Positions 7,488 through 15,765 of a stretch of 31,705 nt of DNA are shown in pieces. A model generated the notes under the pieces. It had not been told where the DNA came from, did not search any database, and worked only from the letters and a program-made list of their open reading frames with translations. The stretch is from PWPS01 sp964573145. Its GTDB lineage: Bacteria > Patescibacteriota > Minisyncoccia > Minisyncoccales > PWPS01. Position numbers and translations under genes: made by a program. The stretch is taken from positions 1 to 31,705 of the forward strand of contig CAZNIM010000005.1 of the NCBI GenBank assembly GCA_964573145.1, given 5' to 3'. Within the stretch, counting starts at the first letter, position 1. Every line of letters begins with the position of its first letter.

Positions 7488-10400
7488 TTATTCTTCTATT
7501 CTGGATATTATTTCGGTAATCGCTTCCATTGAGGTAGTAAATATCAGACGATCTTCAACCAGTGAGTAGAAGAGACCGAAGTCCTCATCTTCTTCCTGCA
7601 TAGCGAGCTCTCTATCTTCGACTTCTTCGATCTCCGTCTCGGTTTGTAAAGAAGAGAAGCTTTTTGAGACCCATCCTTCTTCTCCTTCAATTTCAATTTG
7701 ATACCAGTTTCCCTCTTCTCCCAAAACGGGGAACTCTCCTCCGGATTCCGCACGAGAAATGGAAGGGAACTCTACGGAAGGACCTTCTCGGACATTCAAT
7801 CCTTCTTCTCCGGCCTCTTCTTCAATTAAAAGCAAGGCTCCGGCGGCGGAAAAATCGATATATTGTTGGTTTAGTTCGTCGAACTCTTCGTTGTTGATTG
7901 CTTCGGTGACGGTGTTGTCGACGACAGTGATTTCAATTGAGTGAAGATCGGGAGCATCTTCGGTTGATGAAAAGACGCCGTAGCCCGGATTTTCAGTATT
8001 GAATTCAACTTTTACCGAATAACCTTCATCTTCTTCAGTCATCTCGATAAATTGCAGGTCGCGACCTCCTTTATGCAGGTAAGTCGGAAGATTTTCTTCA
8101 ACCCAGGCAAGAATCGACTCTTCAATATCGAGAGTGGACCGATAAGGAAAAAACTTAATTTCATAACCCTGATAAGTATCGGAATTCATTTCTCTGCTGA
8201 TATTTTCGACTGAAAAAGGGTGAAGTTCAATAAGCGAAGAGAAGTCGGAAACCATATCTTCTCCTTCCCAGGGAGCGAGACCCATGTCCTGAAAGTCATC
8301 CATTTCATCCTCTTTTACTCGAGTTGCAAAGCCGAGAGTGTTTTGGTCGGAAGAATGGATAAAGAGAGTGAATTCGTCTTCCAAAAGCTCCAAAAAGTGT
8401 CTTGTTGGAGGATTTATTCCGAAGACGTCGAAAAATTCACTGAGATGAATTACTCTGGCAGGAGCTTCGTCTTGTTTGATTATTATCAGCTCATTTATTA
8501 CCAATCCTTCCACTCCCGCCAAGCGGCTACTCAAAAAGATGGGTAGTTCGCTTCTGAAATCGGGGCTGGAAAATTGTCTGGTTTCGTCGGTTTCGTGGTT
8601 TAACGGAAAAAGGGTAAGAGTTTCAATTACGTGCTCTATCTCGAATTGAGTTGATCTTCGAGCAACCTCCGTTCCGTCCGGACCAATCCCTCTGGCAATA
8701 ACCTGCATATCTCTGCCGGCCATTGAAGAGTCGAACTGATGAGTTACCGAAAAGCCATCAAGAGCTATGTCGAGCTCTTCTTCATCGGCTACGAACTCCC
8801 AGCGAATGTCATCCAGTTGACCCTCGTAACCCGCTTCGAAAAGAAAAGTATAATCTCCGGTGTTTTCAACTGCAATGCTTTGTATTTCCGGATCGGGTAG
8901 AGGGTCGCCGGCGGAAAGAGCTCGAAACACGAAAAAAGCGACAATTATGAGTGCAACGGCTCCGAAAGCGGCTATCAATTTGGAAAAGGAGCGCAATTTA
9001 TCTTTTATTCCTCCTTTCGGAGCTTCCATTTCTTCTTTTTCTCCCGGTTTATCCGGTGTAGGCGGAGCCGGAGCTTCTTCTACGTCCTCCTCTTCCTGAT
9101 TTTTATCGGAATCCGGTGTAGGCGGAGCCGGAGCTTCAATCGGACGCTCAAAAGGACTCTCTTTTTCTTCATCACCGAGACTCATATTATCTTTCGGCTC
9201 CTCTTTATCCGCATCGGGTGTAGGCGGAGCCGGAGCTTCTTCTACGTCCTCCTCTTCCTGATTTTTATCGGAATCCGGTGTAGGCGGAGCCGGAGCTTCA
9301 ATCGGACGCTCAAAAGGACTCTCTTTTTCTTCATCACCGAGACTCATATTATCTTTCGGCTCCTCTTTATCCGCATCGGGTGTAGGCGGAGCCGGAGCTT
9401 CCATCGAACTCTCATCTTTGCCATCACCGAGACTCATATTGTCCCTTGGCTCGTCTTCAGCATCTTTCATTTTAGCGGACATTCTTTCTTCCAACCTCTT
9501 TAAAAATTCTTCCCTTTCCTTTTCTTCTTCCGAGTCTTCGGAGAGAAGATCTTTTAACTCTTCATCTTCGGTTAAATCTTTAACCCCCAAATCATGAACT
9601 TCTTCTTCATCTTCGTTTTCATCCTCCTTTTTGTCTTTCGGCTCCTCTTCATCTTTCACTTCCTCTTGAGGAGGTGAAAATTCTTCACCAGCTTCCTCTT
9701 TTCTTTGAGGAGAGGGGTCTTCCTCTTTTTCGTTTTTCGAAATAGGAGTCGGTTCGGGTCTTTTAATTTTTTCGGGGGCCGGCTTTTGGTCGGAGCCTTC
9801 TGCAAGAGTAAAGCTTATATCTTCCAATTCTCTTTTTATCTCTCCCTCACGGGCGGCGATCAGGTCGAGCTCTTGCTGTTCTTTTTCCAGTTGTTCGAGC
9901 TTTCTCTCCAATTCCCATCTTTCTCTCTCTATATTTCTTCTCTCTTCTTCCATCTCCCATCGCTTTTCTTCAATTTCCCTCTTTTTTTCCGGGTCGTCAG
10001 CCAGCTTCTCTTCTCGTTCAACTTCTTCGTTTCTTTCTTCAATCTCTTTTTCTCTTTGAGTTATGTCTTCAATCTTTTTTCTGACTTCCGCTTTCTTTTC
10101 TTCAATTCCGGCACTCTTTTTTTCTATTGTTTCTCTGAGATGAGTAAAGCGGCGAAGATCGTCTTCCAGCTCTTTTTTTCTCTTTTTTGCCTCAATTTCT
10201 TCTCCTTTTTTACTTAGAGAATCGATTTTATCGAGGAGATTTTCTTCTTTATTTAAAACTTGTTGATATCTAAGCTCTATTTCTCCTTCCAGCTTCTTTA
10301 GCTCTTCCATTCTCTTTTCAACTTCCCAACGCTCTTTTTCGGCTTCCTTCCTTCTCTCTTCGACCCTCCATCGACGAGTCTCTATCGCTCTTTTTTCTTC

Positions 10401-12227
10401 CGGGGAGTCGACTTCACTTTCTCTTTTTTCGAGCTCTTCCTTTTCGTCTTCAATCTCTTGTTCTCGCTCTCTGATCAGCTCCAATTTTTTCTCTATATGG
10501 CTTATTTTTTCTCGGTTTTCCGCTCTTTTATCGGCCAGTGAAGCTTTTTCCTCTCTGGTCTTTTCAATCTCTTCCTTAAGAAGAATCTTTTCTCTCTCAA
10601 TCTTTTCTCTCTCTTTCTTTCTTTGAAGTGATCTTATTTTATCTTTCAGATCTTCCTCCATTGCCAGGATGTCCTGGTGATTTCTTTCAGTCCTCTTTTT
10701 TCGCTGCTGAATTCTTTTTAATTTTTCTTCTATATCCCACTCTTTTTCCTCCCACTCTCTTCTTTTTTCTTCGACTTCCCAACGCTCTTTTTCGACCGCT
10801 CTTTTTTCTTCTTGATTTTCAACTATTTTTTCTTTGCTTTCGATCTCTTCTTCGCGAGTTTTTATCTCCTCCAATTTCCTGGAAACTTCTTCCAAGTAGT
10901 CCTTTATTCTTTTTTCTTTCTGAGCCAAGCTCTCTTTCTCAACTTCGAGAGTTTTTCGGTTTTTTATCATCTCCTGAATTCTGTCTTCCAGTTTTTCGAT
11001 TCGTTCTTCGGAATAAAATTGACCACCGGCGTCTTTGATTATCTTTCTCGTTTCACCTTCCTCCAATTTATCGAGAGCGGTTTCCAGTTGAAAAGCCAAC
11101 TCCTCAAGTTGAGCGACTTCGGTCTCCGCTTCTATCAGCTCTTTCTCCAAATCTTTAATTTTTCTTTCCATTTCCCAGCGTTTGTTCTCCATTTTTCGGC
11201 GCTTGTCTTCAATCTGCCAGCGACGCTCTTTGAGCTCTCTTTTTCTCTCCGGATCTTTTTCAACCTCCTCTTCTCTTTCGGTTGCCGCCTCTCTTTCTTC
11301 AATCTCTTTTTCTTCTTTAATGATAACTTCGAGCTCTTCTTCCAGTTGAGTCTTTTGCCCGGATAGAGAAGACTCTTCTTTTCTGGCTTTTTCCAGCCTC
11401 TCTTTTATCTCTTCCATCTTTTTCTTCACCTCGTCTTCATCTTCAGGAATCTCCTCCATCAGATCGGTTCTGACTTTTACTTTTTTTAGCTCCCTTTCCT
11501 CTTTCTCGGAGACTTTATACTCCCTATCCTTGTCGCCGTACTTTCTCTTAACGGACTCTATCTCTTCTTCCACCTCCCATCGCTTTTCTTCTATCTTTTT
11601 TCTTTCATCTTCCACCTCCCATCTCTTTTTTTGAAGCTCTTTTCTTTTTTCGGGATCTTTTTCTTGCGCCAGCTTATTGTCAAGGTCTCTTTTTTCATCT
11701 TCCAGCCTTTTCTTTTCGTTGAGTGCTTCTTCGAGCTCTTTTTCCAGCCTTTTCTTTTCTTCAACTAATTCTTTTTCTTCTTTTTTTATATTTTCTTTTA
11801 TTTCCGGTTTTTTACTCAACTCTTTTTCAACCCTTTCTTTCTTTTCTTTCTTTTCAGCGGCAATAATATCTTTAAGCTCGTTTTTCAGAGATTCTTTTTC
11901 TTTCTTCAAAGATTGATATTTTTCAGCGATCGACTCTTCTTCCTCCGGAACTTTATCCATTTCATCTTGCCATTTCCACAGCTCATTCTCCAAAGTTTCT
12001 ATCTTATCCTCAATCTTCCATCTCTTTTTCATTGTTTCTTCGTTGTCTTCTTTTCCTTCCAAGGCGGCTCTTTCTTTCTCAAGAGCTTCTATCTTTCTCT
12101 CTATCTCTTCTATCGATTTTTGAAGCTCCTCCTTCTTTTTCGGAATCTGTTTCTTTTTCAAGTTGAGAGCTTCAATCTCTTTTTCTATCTCTTCTATTTT
12201 TTTTCTTATTTCTTCTTTCTTATTCAT
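7488..12227 (-). CDS. Giant coiled-coil membrane protein with six Trp-pair repeats and a C-terminal SH3-like domain
   Basis: I know no named family for this 1579-residue protein. Residues 1-800 are Glu/Lys/Arg-rich coiled coil with six repeats of about 133-146 residues. Each carries two tryptophans exactly 14 residues apart (W70/84, 203/217, 337/351, 483/497, 620/634, 757/771). Five of the six are preceded by an acidic segment of the type E-x-D-P-E-K-K-R. Residues ~810-1075 are acidic and disordered, with five copies of EAPAPPTPD from a 162-bp tandem duplication. One membrane helix follows (~1080-1101, AFGAVALIIVAFFVF), then an outer part of ~480 residues. That part holds a bacterial SH3-like domain near 1476-1529 (GLNVREGP, GNWYQIE, GWVSKSF) and ends in TTSMEAITEIISRI. 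The basic side before the helix suggests that the coiled coil is cytoplasmic. The gene lies 4 bases after the 12232 gene in the pnp string. A structural or tethering role is inference. Confidence 0.85.
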   Translation of the reverse strand: MNKKEEIRKKIEEIEKEIEALNLKKKQIPKKKEELQKSIEEIERKIEALEKERAALEGKEDNEETMKKRWKIEDKIETLENELWKWQDEMDKVPEEEESIAEKYQSLKKEKESLKNELKDIIAAEKKEKKERVEKELSKKPEIKENIKKEEKELVEEKKRLEKELEEALNEKKRLEDEKRDLDNKLAQEKDPEKRKELQKKRWEVEDERKKIEEKRWEVEEEIESVKRKYGDKDREYKVSEKEERELKKVKVRTDLMEEIPEDEDEVKKKMEEIKERLEKARKEESSLSGQKTQLEEELEVIIKEEKEIEEREAATEREEEVEKDPERKRELKERRWQIEDKRRKMENKRWEMERKIKDLEKELIEAETEVAQLEELAFQLETALDKLEEGETRKIIKDAGGQFYSEERIEKLEDRIQEMIKNRKTLEVEKESLAQKEKRIKDYLEEVSRKLEEIKTREEEIESKEKIVENQEEKRAVEKERWEVEEKRREWEEKEWDIEEKLKRIQQRKKRTERNHQDILAMEEDLKDKIRSLQRKKEREKIEREKILLKEEIEKTREEKASLADKRAENREKISHIEKKLELIREREQEIEDEKEELEKRESEVDSPEEKRAIETRRWRVEERRKEAEKERWEVEKRMEELKKLEGEIELRYQQVLNKEENLLDKIDSLSKKGEEIEAKKRKKELEDDLRRFTHLRETIEKKSAGIEEKKAEVRKKIEDITQREKEIEERNEEVEREEKLADDPEKKREIEEKRWEMEEERRNIERERWELERKLEQLEKEQQELDLIAAREGEIKRELEDISFTLAEGSDQKPAPEKIKRPEPTPISKNEKEEDPSPQRKEEAGEEFSPPQEEVKDEEEPKDKKEDENEDEEEVHDLGVKDLTEDEELKDLLSEDSEEEKEREEFLKRLEERMSAKMKDAEDEPRDNMSLGDGKDESSMEAPAPPTPDADKEEPKDNMSLGDEEKESPFERPIEAPAPPTPDSDKNQEEEDVEEAPAPPTPDADKEEPKDNMSLGDEEKESPFERPIEAPAPPTPDSDKNQEEEDVEEAPAPPTPDKPGEKEEMEAPKGGIKDKLRSFSKLIAAFGAVALIIVAFFVFRALSAGDPLPDPEIQSIAVENTGDYTFLFEAGYEGQLDDIRWEFVADEEELDIALDGFSVTHQFDSSMAGRDMQVIARGIGPDGTEVARRSTQFEIEHVIETLTLFPLNHETDETRQFSSPDFRSELPIFLSSRLAGVEGLVINELIIIKQDEAPARVIHLSEFFDVFGINPPTRHFLELLEDEFTLFIHSSDQNTLGFATRVKEDEMDDFQDMGLAPWEGEDMVSDFSSLIELHPFSVENISREMNSDTYQGYEIKFFPYRSTLDIEESILAWVEENLPTYLHKGGRDLQFIEMTEEDEGYSVKVEFNTENPGYGVFSSTEDAPDLHSIEITVVDNTVTEAINNEEFDELNQQYIDFSAAGALLLIEEEAGEEGLNVREGPSVEFPSISRAESGGEFPVLGEEGNWYQIEIEGEEGWVSKSFSSLQTETEIEEVEDRELAMQEEDEDFGLFYSLVEDRLIFTTSMEAITEIISRIEE
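9055..9378 (-). repeat. Two identical 162-bp tandem copies inside the giant gene
   Basis: Bases 9055-9216 and 9217-9378 are identical by eye, and a third partial copy begins at 9379. Each unit encodes 54 residues. The sub-repeat GGTGTAGGCGGAGCCGGAGC occurs five times, at 9055, 9115, 9217, 9277 and 9379, and encodes APAPPTPD on the minus strand. The absence of any silent change points to a recent duplication. Confidence 0.92.
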
Positions 12228-12231
12228 AATA

Positions 12232-12735
12232 TTATTTGGAGAGATCCATTAATTTATCTTTTAAATCGGTTATTGTTTGTAAATGACGATTAACCTTTTT
12301 TTCTTTTTGATAAAGAAGAATTTTTATTTTTTCGAATTCTCTTCTCTTCTTAAATGCTTTTTGTCTTTTTTTTCTAAAGGATCTGTTTTCCAAATTTTTT
12401 GAGTTTTCGTTGTCGTTAATTATTGCGTTGAGCTTGGTCATTTCTTCTTCGAGCTCCTCTCTTTTTTCGGATAGTGTAATTTTTTCTCGTCTGGCTTCTC
12501 TTTCCAGCTGAATTATCTTCCCCAGATTTTGATTGGCGAAAGCCTTTTTGAGCTCTTCTCTCTTCTCTTTTTCCGTTTTTTCTTTCTTTTCTTCCTTTTC
12601 CACCTCCGAAGAGACCTGATCTTCTTCAGGCTTTTCCTCTTCTTTCGCCGGTTCGGGTTCGGGATTGGCCTTTTTCTCCTTAATTAAGGCTATATCCCTC
12701 TCCATCGTTCGAACCTTGTTGTCACTTTTTTTCAT
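12232..12735 (-). CDS. Small coiled-coil protein in the pnp operon
   Basis: I do not recognise this 167-residue protein. It starts basic (MKKSDNKVRTMERD), has a Pro/Glu linker (NPEPEPAKEEEKPEED), then a Lys/Glu coiled coil to the end. No membrane segment, cysteines or enzyme motif is present. Its ATG overlaps the pnp stop by 4 bases (ATGA), and it stops 4 bases before the giant coiled-coil gene, so the three are very likely translated from one mRNA. Its composition resembles the N-terminal part of the giant protein, but without the tryptophan pairs. Interaction with the giant protein or with PNPase is a guess from context. Confidence 0.75.
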   Translation of the reverse strand: MKKSDNKVRTMERDIALIKEKKANPEPEPAKEEEKPEEDQVSSEVEKEEKKEKTEKEKREELKKAFANQNLGKIIQLEREARREKITLSEKREELEEEMTKLNAIINDNENSKNLENRSFRKKRQKAFKKRREFEKIKILLYQKEKKVNRHLQTITDLKDKLMDLSK

Positions 12736-14831
12736 CCCTCCTTATTTCTTAGTTCTTTTTTTGCTTCTTTTAATGATAAATCTATTTTACCGTCTTTGGC
12801 AACTTTAAGAACTTTTACCGGAATTACGTCTCCGACACTGACTACGTCTTCAACTTTTTTTACGTGACCTTCGGAAAGCTCCGATATATGAACCAATCCT
12901 TCGGTTCCGGGAATTATCTCCACAAAGCAGCCGAAGTTCATAATCTTTTTCACTTTTCCGTTGAACATCTCTCCTTTTTTCGGCTCTCTGACGATGTTTT
13001 TAATCCATTCCATCGCCTTTTCAGCCGATTGCTTGTCTTCGGAAGTGATAAAGATGTCTCCGGTGTCTTCTATATCTATTGAAACTTCGGTTTGATCTAT
13101 TATCTCATTTATAACTTTTCCACCCGGACCGATAACTTCTCTGATCTTTTCCGGGTCAATTTTCATGGTTATTATCCTCGGGGCGTAAGGGGAGAGATCT
13201 TTTCTCGGTTCGGTTATCGTTTCTTTCATTTGACTGAGAATCGTGAGGCGAGTTTCTTTACCTCTCTCCAATATCTCTTTCATTTTGGAAAGAGATATTC
13301 CCGGAATCTTGACATCCATCTGAATTGCGGTTATTCCTTCTTCGGTTCCCGCTACCTTGAAATCCATATCTCCGGCATGATCTTCCGGCCCTTGAATATC
13401 GGTTAAAATTCTATATTCTTCTCCCTTGGAAACCATTCCGATCGATATTCCGGTGACCGGAGCCTTAATCGGAATTCCGGCGTCCATCAAGGCTAAAGAG
13501 GTGCTGGTTATCGCCGCCTGTGAGGTTGATCCGTTGGAAGAAAGTATCTCGGAAACGGAGCGAATGGTGTAGGGAAAATCCTCAATATCGGGAAGCATCG
13601 GAAATATCGCTTTTTCCCCCAGCATTCCGTGGCCGATATCTCTTCTTCCCGGACCTCTCAGTGGTTTTACTTCTCCGACCGAATAGGGAGGAAAGTTGTA
13701 ATGATGCATAAATCTCTTTTTTCCTTCCGCTTCCATATTGTCAAAAAGCTTTTTATCTCCGGGAGGGCCGAGAGTGATTATCGATAAGGAACGTGTTTTT
13801 CCGCGAGAAAAGAGAGCGCTGCCGTGAGTTCTGGGAAGAAGCCCGGTCTCCATCTCGAGATTTCTCAGCTGGTCTTCTTTTCTTCCGTCGGGACGCTTAT
13901 TGTTTTTTAGTATATTTTTTCTAATAACTTCTTTTTTGAATTCTTCAAAATAAGAATCAGCATCTTTCTTCTCTTCTTCCTCTTCAAAAGCCTCAATTAT
14001 CTCTTCTTTTATATCGGTCAATGCTTGGGGGTTCTTTTCATCACTTTCAAATATCGCTTGTTCGATCTCTCCTTCTCTTTTTTCAATTTCCGCTTTTATC
14101 TCTTTTTCAACAGTCTCTTCTTCCAAGTCAAGTTTTTTTAAGCCCCTTTCTTTGATTATCTTTTCTTGAAAAGATTGCAGGGCTTCGGTTGCTTTTTTAG
14201 CAACCTCGGCGGCTTCCAAGACATCTCCCTCCGGAGCCTCTTCTGAAAATCCTTCAATCATGTTTATCAGATACTGATCTTCTTTGAAAAAGCTACTGAA
14301 GACCATCTCCAAATCGCCGTCGCCGATTTCTTCATAGGTCGGGTTGAGAATGAATTGATCGTTTTCTCTTCCCACTCTGACCATCGACAAAGGTCCGTTC
14401 CAAGGAATGTCGGAAACGGAAAGAGCCAACGAAGCGGCCAAACCGCCCAAAACGGCCGGGTCATTTTCTTCATCCCAAGAAAGGCAAGTCACTATGACCT
14501 CCACTTCTCGCTTAAGATTTTTGGGAAACAGCGGCCTTATCGAGCGGTCGATCATTCTTGAAATTAGAGTAGCTTGATCGGAAGGTTTTCCTTCTCGACG
14601 AGTGTAGCGTGAACCTCCTATCTTTCCGGCGGCGTAAAACTTTTCTTCGTAAAAGACCATTAAAGGAAAGTAGCCGAGTTCGTCCTTTCTGTCCGTATCG
14701 GACATCGTTGCGGTTGCCAATACGACGGTATCCCCGTAGCGAAGCATTACGCTTCCGTTGGCTTGCTCGGCCAAAACTTTAAAATCGGCCGTTAACTTCC
14801 TTCCTCCTATTTGTAGATCGTATTTATCCAT
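12732..14831 (-). CDS. pnp: Polyribonucleotide nucleotidyltransferase (PNPase)
   Basis: This 699-residue protein has the full PNPase layout. The first RNase PH-like domain starts KYDLQIGGRKLTADF, and a helical linker rich in Glu follows. The second RNase PH core has RPDGRKEDQLRNL, SNGSTSQAAI and the metal-binding stretch GPEDHAGDMDFKVAG. A KH domain (VIGPGGKVINEI) and a C-terminal S1 domain (FVEIIPGTEGLVHISELS) complete it. PNPase degrades RNA 3' to 5' with phosphate, making nucleoside diphosphates, and is a trimer in the cytoplasm. It follows the NYN-domain gene by one base and rpsO one gene earlier, matching the widespread rpsO-pnp linkage with a nuclease gene inserted. No strong Shine-Dalgarno is seen; translation is probably coupled to the upstream gene. 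Confidence 0.97.
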   Translation of the reverse strand: MDKYDLQIGGRKLTADFKVLAEQANGSVMLRYGDTVVLATATMSDTDRKDELGYFPLMVFYEEKFYAAGKIGGSRYTRREGKPSDQATLISRMIDRSIRPLFPKNLKREVEVIVTCLSWDEENDPAVLGGLAASLALSVSDIPWNGPLSMVRVGRENDQFILNPTYEEIGDGDLEMVFSSFFKEDQYLINMIEGFSEEAPEGDVLEAAEVAKKATEALQSFQEKIIKERGLKKLDLEEETVEKEIKAEIEKREGEIEQAIFESDEKNPQALTDIKEEIIEAFEEEEEKKDADSYFEEFKKEVIRKNILKNNKRPDGRKEDQLRNLEMETGLLPRTHGSALFSRGKTRSLSIITLGPPGDKKLFDNMEAEGKKRFMHHYNFPPYSVGEVKPLRGPGRRDIGHGMLGEKAIFPMLPDIEDFPYTIRSVSEILSSNGSTSQAAITSTSLALMDAGIPIKAPVTGISIGMVSKGEEYRILTDIQGPEDHAGDMDFKVAGTEEGITAIQMDVKIPGISLSKMKEILERGKETRLTILSQMKETITEPRKDLSPYAPRIITMKIDPEKIREVIGPGGKVINEIIDQTEVSIDIEDTGDIFITSEDKQSAEKAMEWIKNIVREPKKGEMFNGKVKKIMNFGCFVEIIPGTEGLVHISELSEGHVKKVEDVVSVGDVIPVKVLKVAKDGKIDLSLKEAKKELRNKEG

Positions 14832-14832
14832 T

Positions 14833-15336
14833 TTATTTTTTCAGTAAATATTTTTTCGGATTTTCTTCCAAATCCATAAATTCATCGGCCGCCTCTATAA
14901 GTCGTGAAGAAGCGGATCTTTTGAAAGCGATAACCTCCACTCTGATTCCTTTATTTTGTAGGTATCCCACCAGAGGAACAAAATCACCGTCACCGGTGAC
15001 TAAAACTATCGAGTCGGCGTTGGAAGAGAGCCTGATTGCATCGACAACCAGACCGACGTCCCAATCACCCTTTTTAAAACCTCCCTGGTATTCTTGAAGA
15101 TCTTTTATTCTCGTTTCTATTCCGAGATTGGTGAGAGCGTCAAAAAACGACTTTTCTTCTCCGCTTTTGGTTCTTATAACGTAAGCGAAAGATCTGATAA
15201 GATTTCTTTTGCTGACTCCCAAGTTCAATACTTGTTTAAAATCGACTCTTGCTTTATAGAGATGTTTGGCCGAGTGGTAAAGATTTTGAACATCCATCAA
15301 AACCACCACTCGTTGCCCTTTATGTTTTATGGTCAT
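14833..15336 (-). CDS. NYN-domain (LabA/PIN-like) putative RNase
   Basis: The 167-residue protein fits the NYN family, a PIN-like fold of metal-dependent ribonucleases. The conserved acidic residues are visible: D15 and N18 in LMDVQNLY, D91/D93 and D99 in GDWDVGLVVDA, and D116/D118 in VTGDGDF. No second domain follows, so it is a minimal single-domain member. Its ATG shares one base with the rpsO stop (TAATG) and its stop is one base from the pnp ATG, so it is made with ribosomal protein S15 and PNPase. Given that context, a role in RNA decay or ribosome-linked RNA processing is likely, but the substrate is unknown. Confidence 0.88.
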   Translation of the reverse strand: MTIKHKGQRVVVLMDVQNLYHSAKHLYKARVDFKQVLNLGVSKRNLIRSFAYVIRTKSGEEKSFFDALTNLGIETRIKDLQEYQGGFKKGDWDVGLVVDAIRLSSNADSIVLVTGDGDFVPLVGYLQNKGIRVEVIAFKRSASSRLIEAADEFMDLEENPKKYLLKK

Positions 15337-15605
15337 TATTTTTTAAGGCCGGCTTTCTTAATAATTTCGTTGTATCGCTCACTGTCTTCTTTTTTTAAAT
15401 ACTTCAAAAGCCTTTTTCTTTTGTTAACCATCGCTACCAATCCCTTTCTGGAGTGGAGATCCTTGGGATGGTCGTCAAGGTGAGCGAAAAGATTGTTTAT
15501 CTCTTCGGTGAGAATCGCTATCTGAGCCTCCGGAGATCCGGTATCTTCGCCCAGCCCGTAACTTTTCAATATTTCCGCTTTACTCTTTTCATTTTGTGTG
15601 GACAT
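15336..15605 (-). CDS. rpsO: 30S ribosomal protein S15
   Basis: This 89-residue protein is S15. It has the family length and the motifs TGSPEAQIAILTEEI and HLDDHPKDLHSRKGLVAMV (H..DHPKD..SRKGL). S15 binds the central domain of 16S rRNA early in 30S assembly. In other bacteria it represses its own mRNA; no such structure could be assigned in the 78 bases upstream. A TATAGT (15640-15635) on the minus strand may be a -10 but has no good -35. The gene heads the string rpsO, NYN nuclease, pnp, two coiled-coil genes and dksA-like. Confidence 0.97.
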   Translation of the reverse strand: MSTQNEKSKAEILKSYGLGEDTGSPEAQIAILTEEINNLFAHLDDHPKDLHSRKGLVAMVNKRKRLLKYLKKEDSERYNEIIKKAGLKK

Positions 15606-15683
15606 CGTTCTTTATTATTACTTTAACTAACTATACTATAAAAATTTCTTATTTTAAAACCGTAATCGGATTTAAAACAGATG

Positions 15684-15756
15684 TGCCTCCGCTAGGGATC
15701 GAACCTAGAACCTTGTCCTTAAGAGGGACCTGCTCTGCCGGTTGAGCTACGGAGGC
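15684..15756 (-). tRNA. tRNA-Lys (anticodon CTT)
   Basis: The acceptor stem GCCTCCG / CGGAGGC closes the cloverleaf. The anticodon loop CTCTTAA gives CTT, and the T arm is CTAGG-TTCGATC-CCTAG. The outer anticodon-stem pair is a G-A mismatch. CCA is not encoded after discriminator A. The gene starts 9 bases after the pilin-like gene and is probably cut from its transcript. Confidence 0.95.
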
Positions 15757-15765
15757 TTAAAATTG

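Noticed and set aside
9055..9400. Possible CRISPR array
   Set aside because: The repeats are contiguous, 162 bp long and in frame with a protein; there are no unique spacers or cas genes.
9705..12293. Several plus-strand frames rich in Phe, Leu and Ser opposite the giant coiled-coil gene
   Set aside because: They are the complement of Glu/Lys codons of the minus-strand gene and have no start signals or family features.
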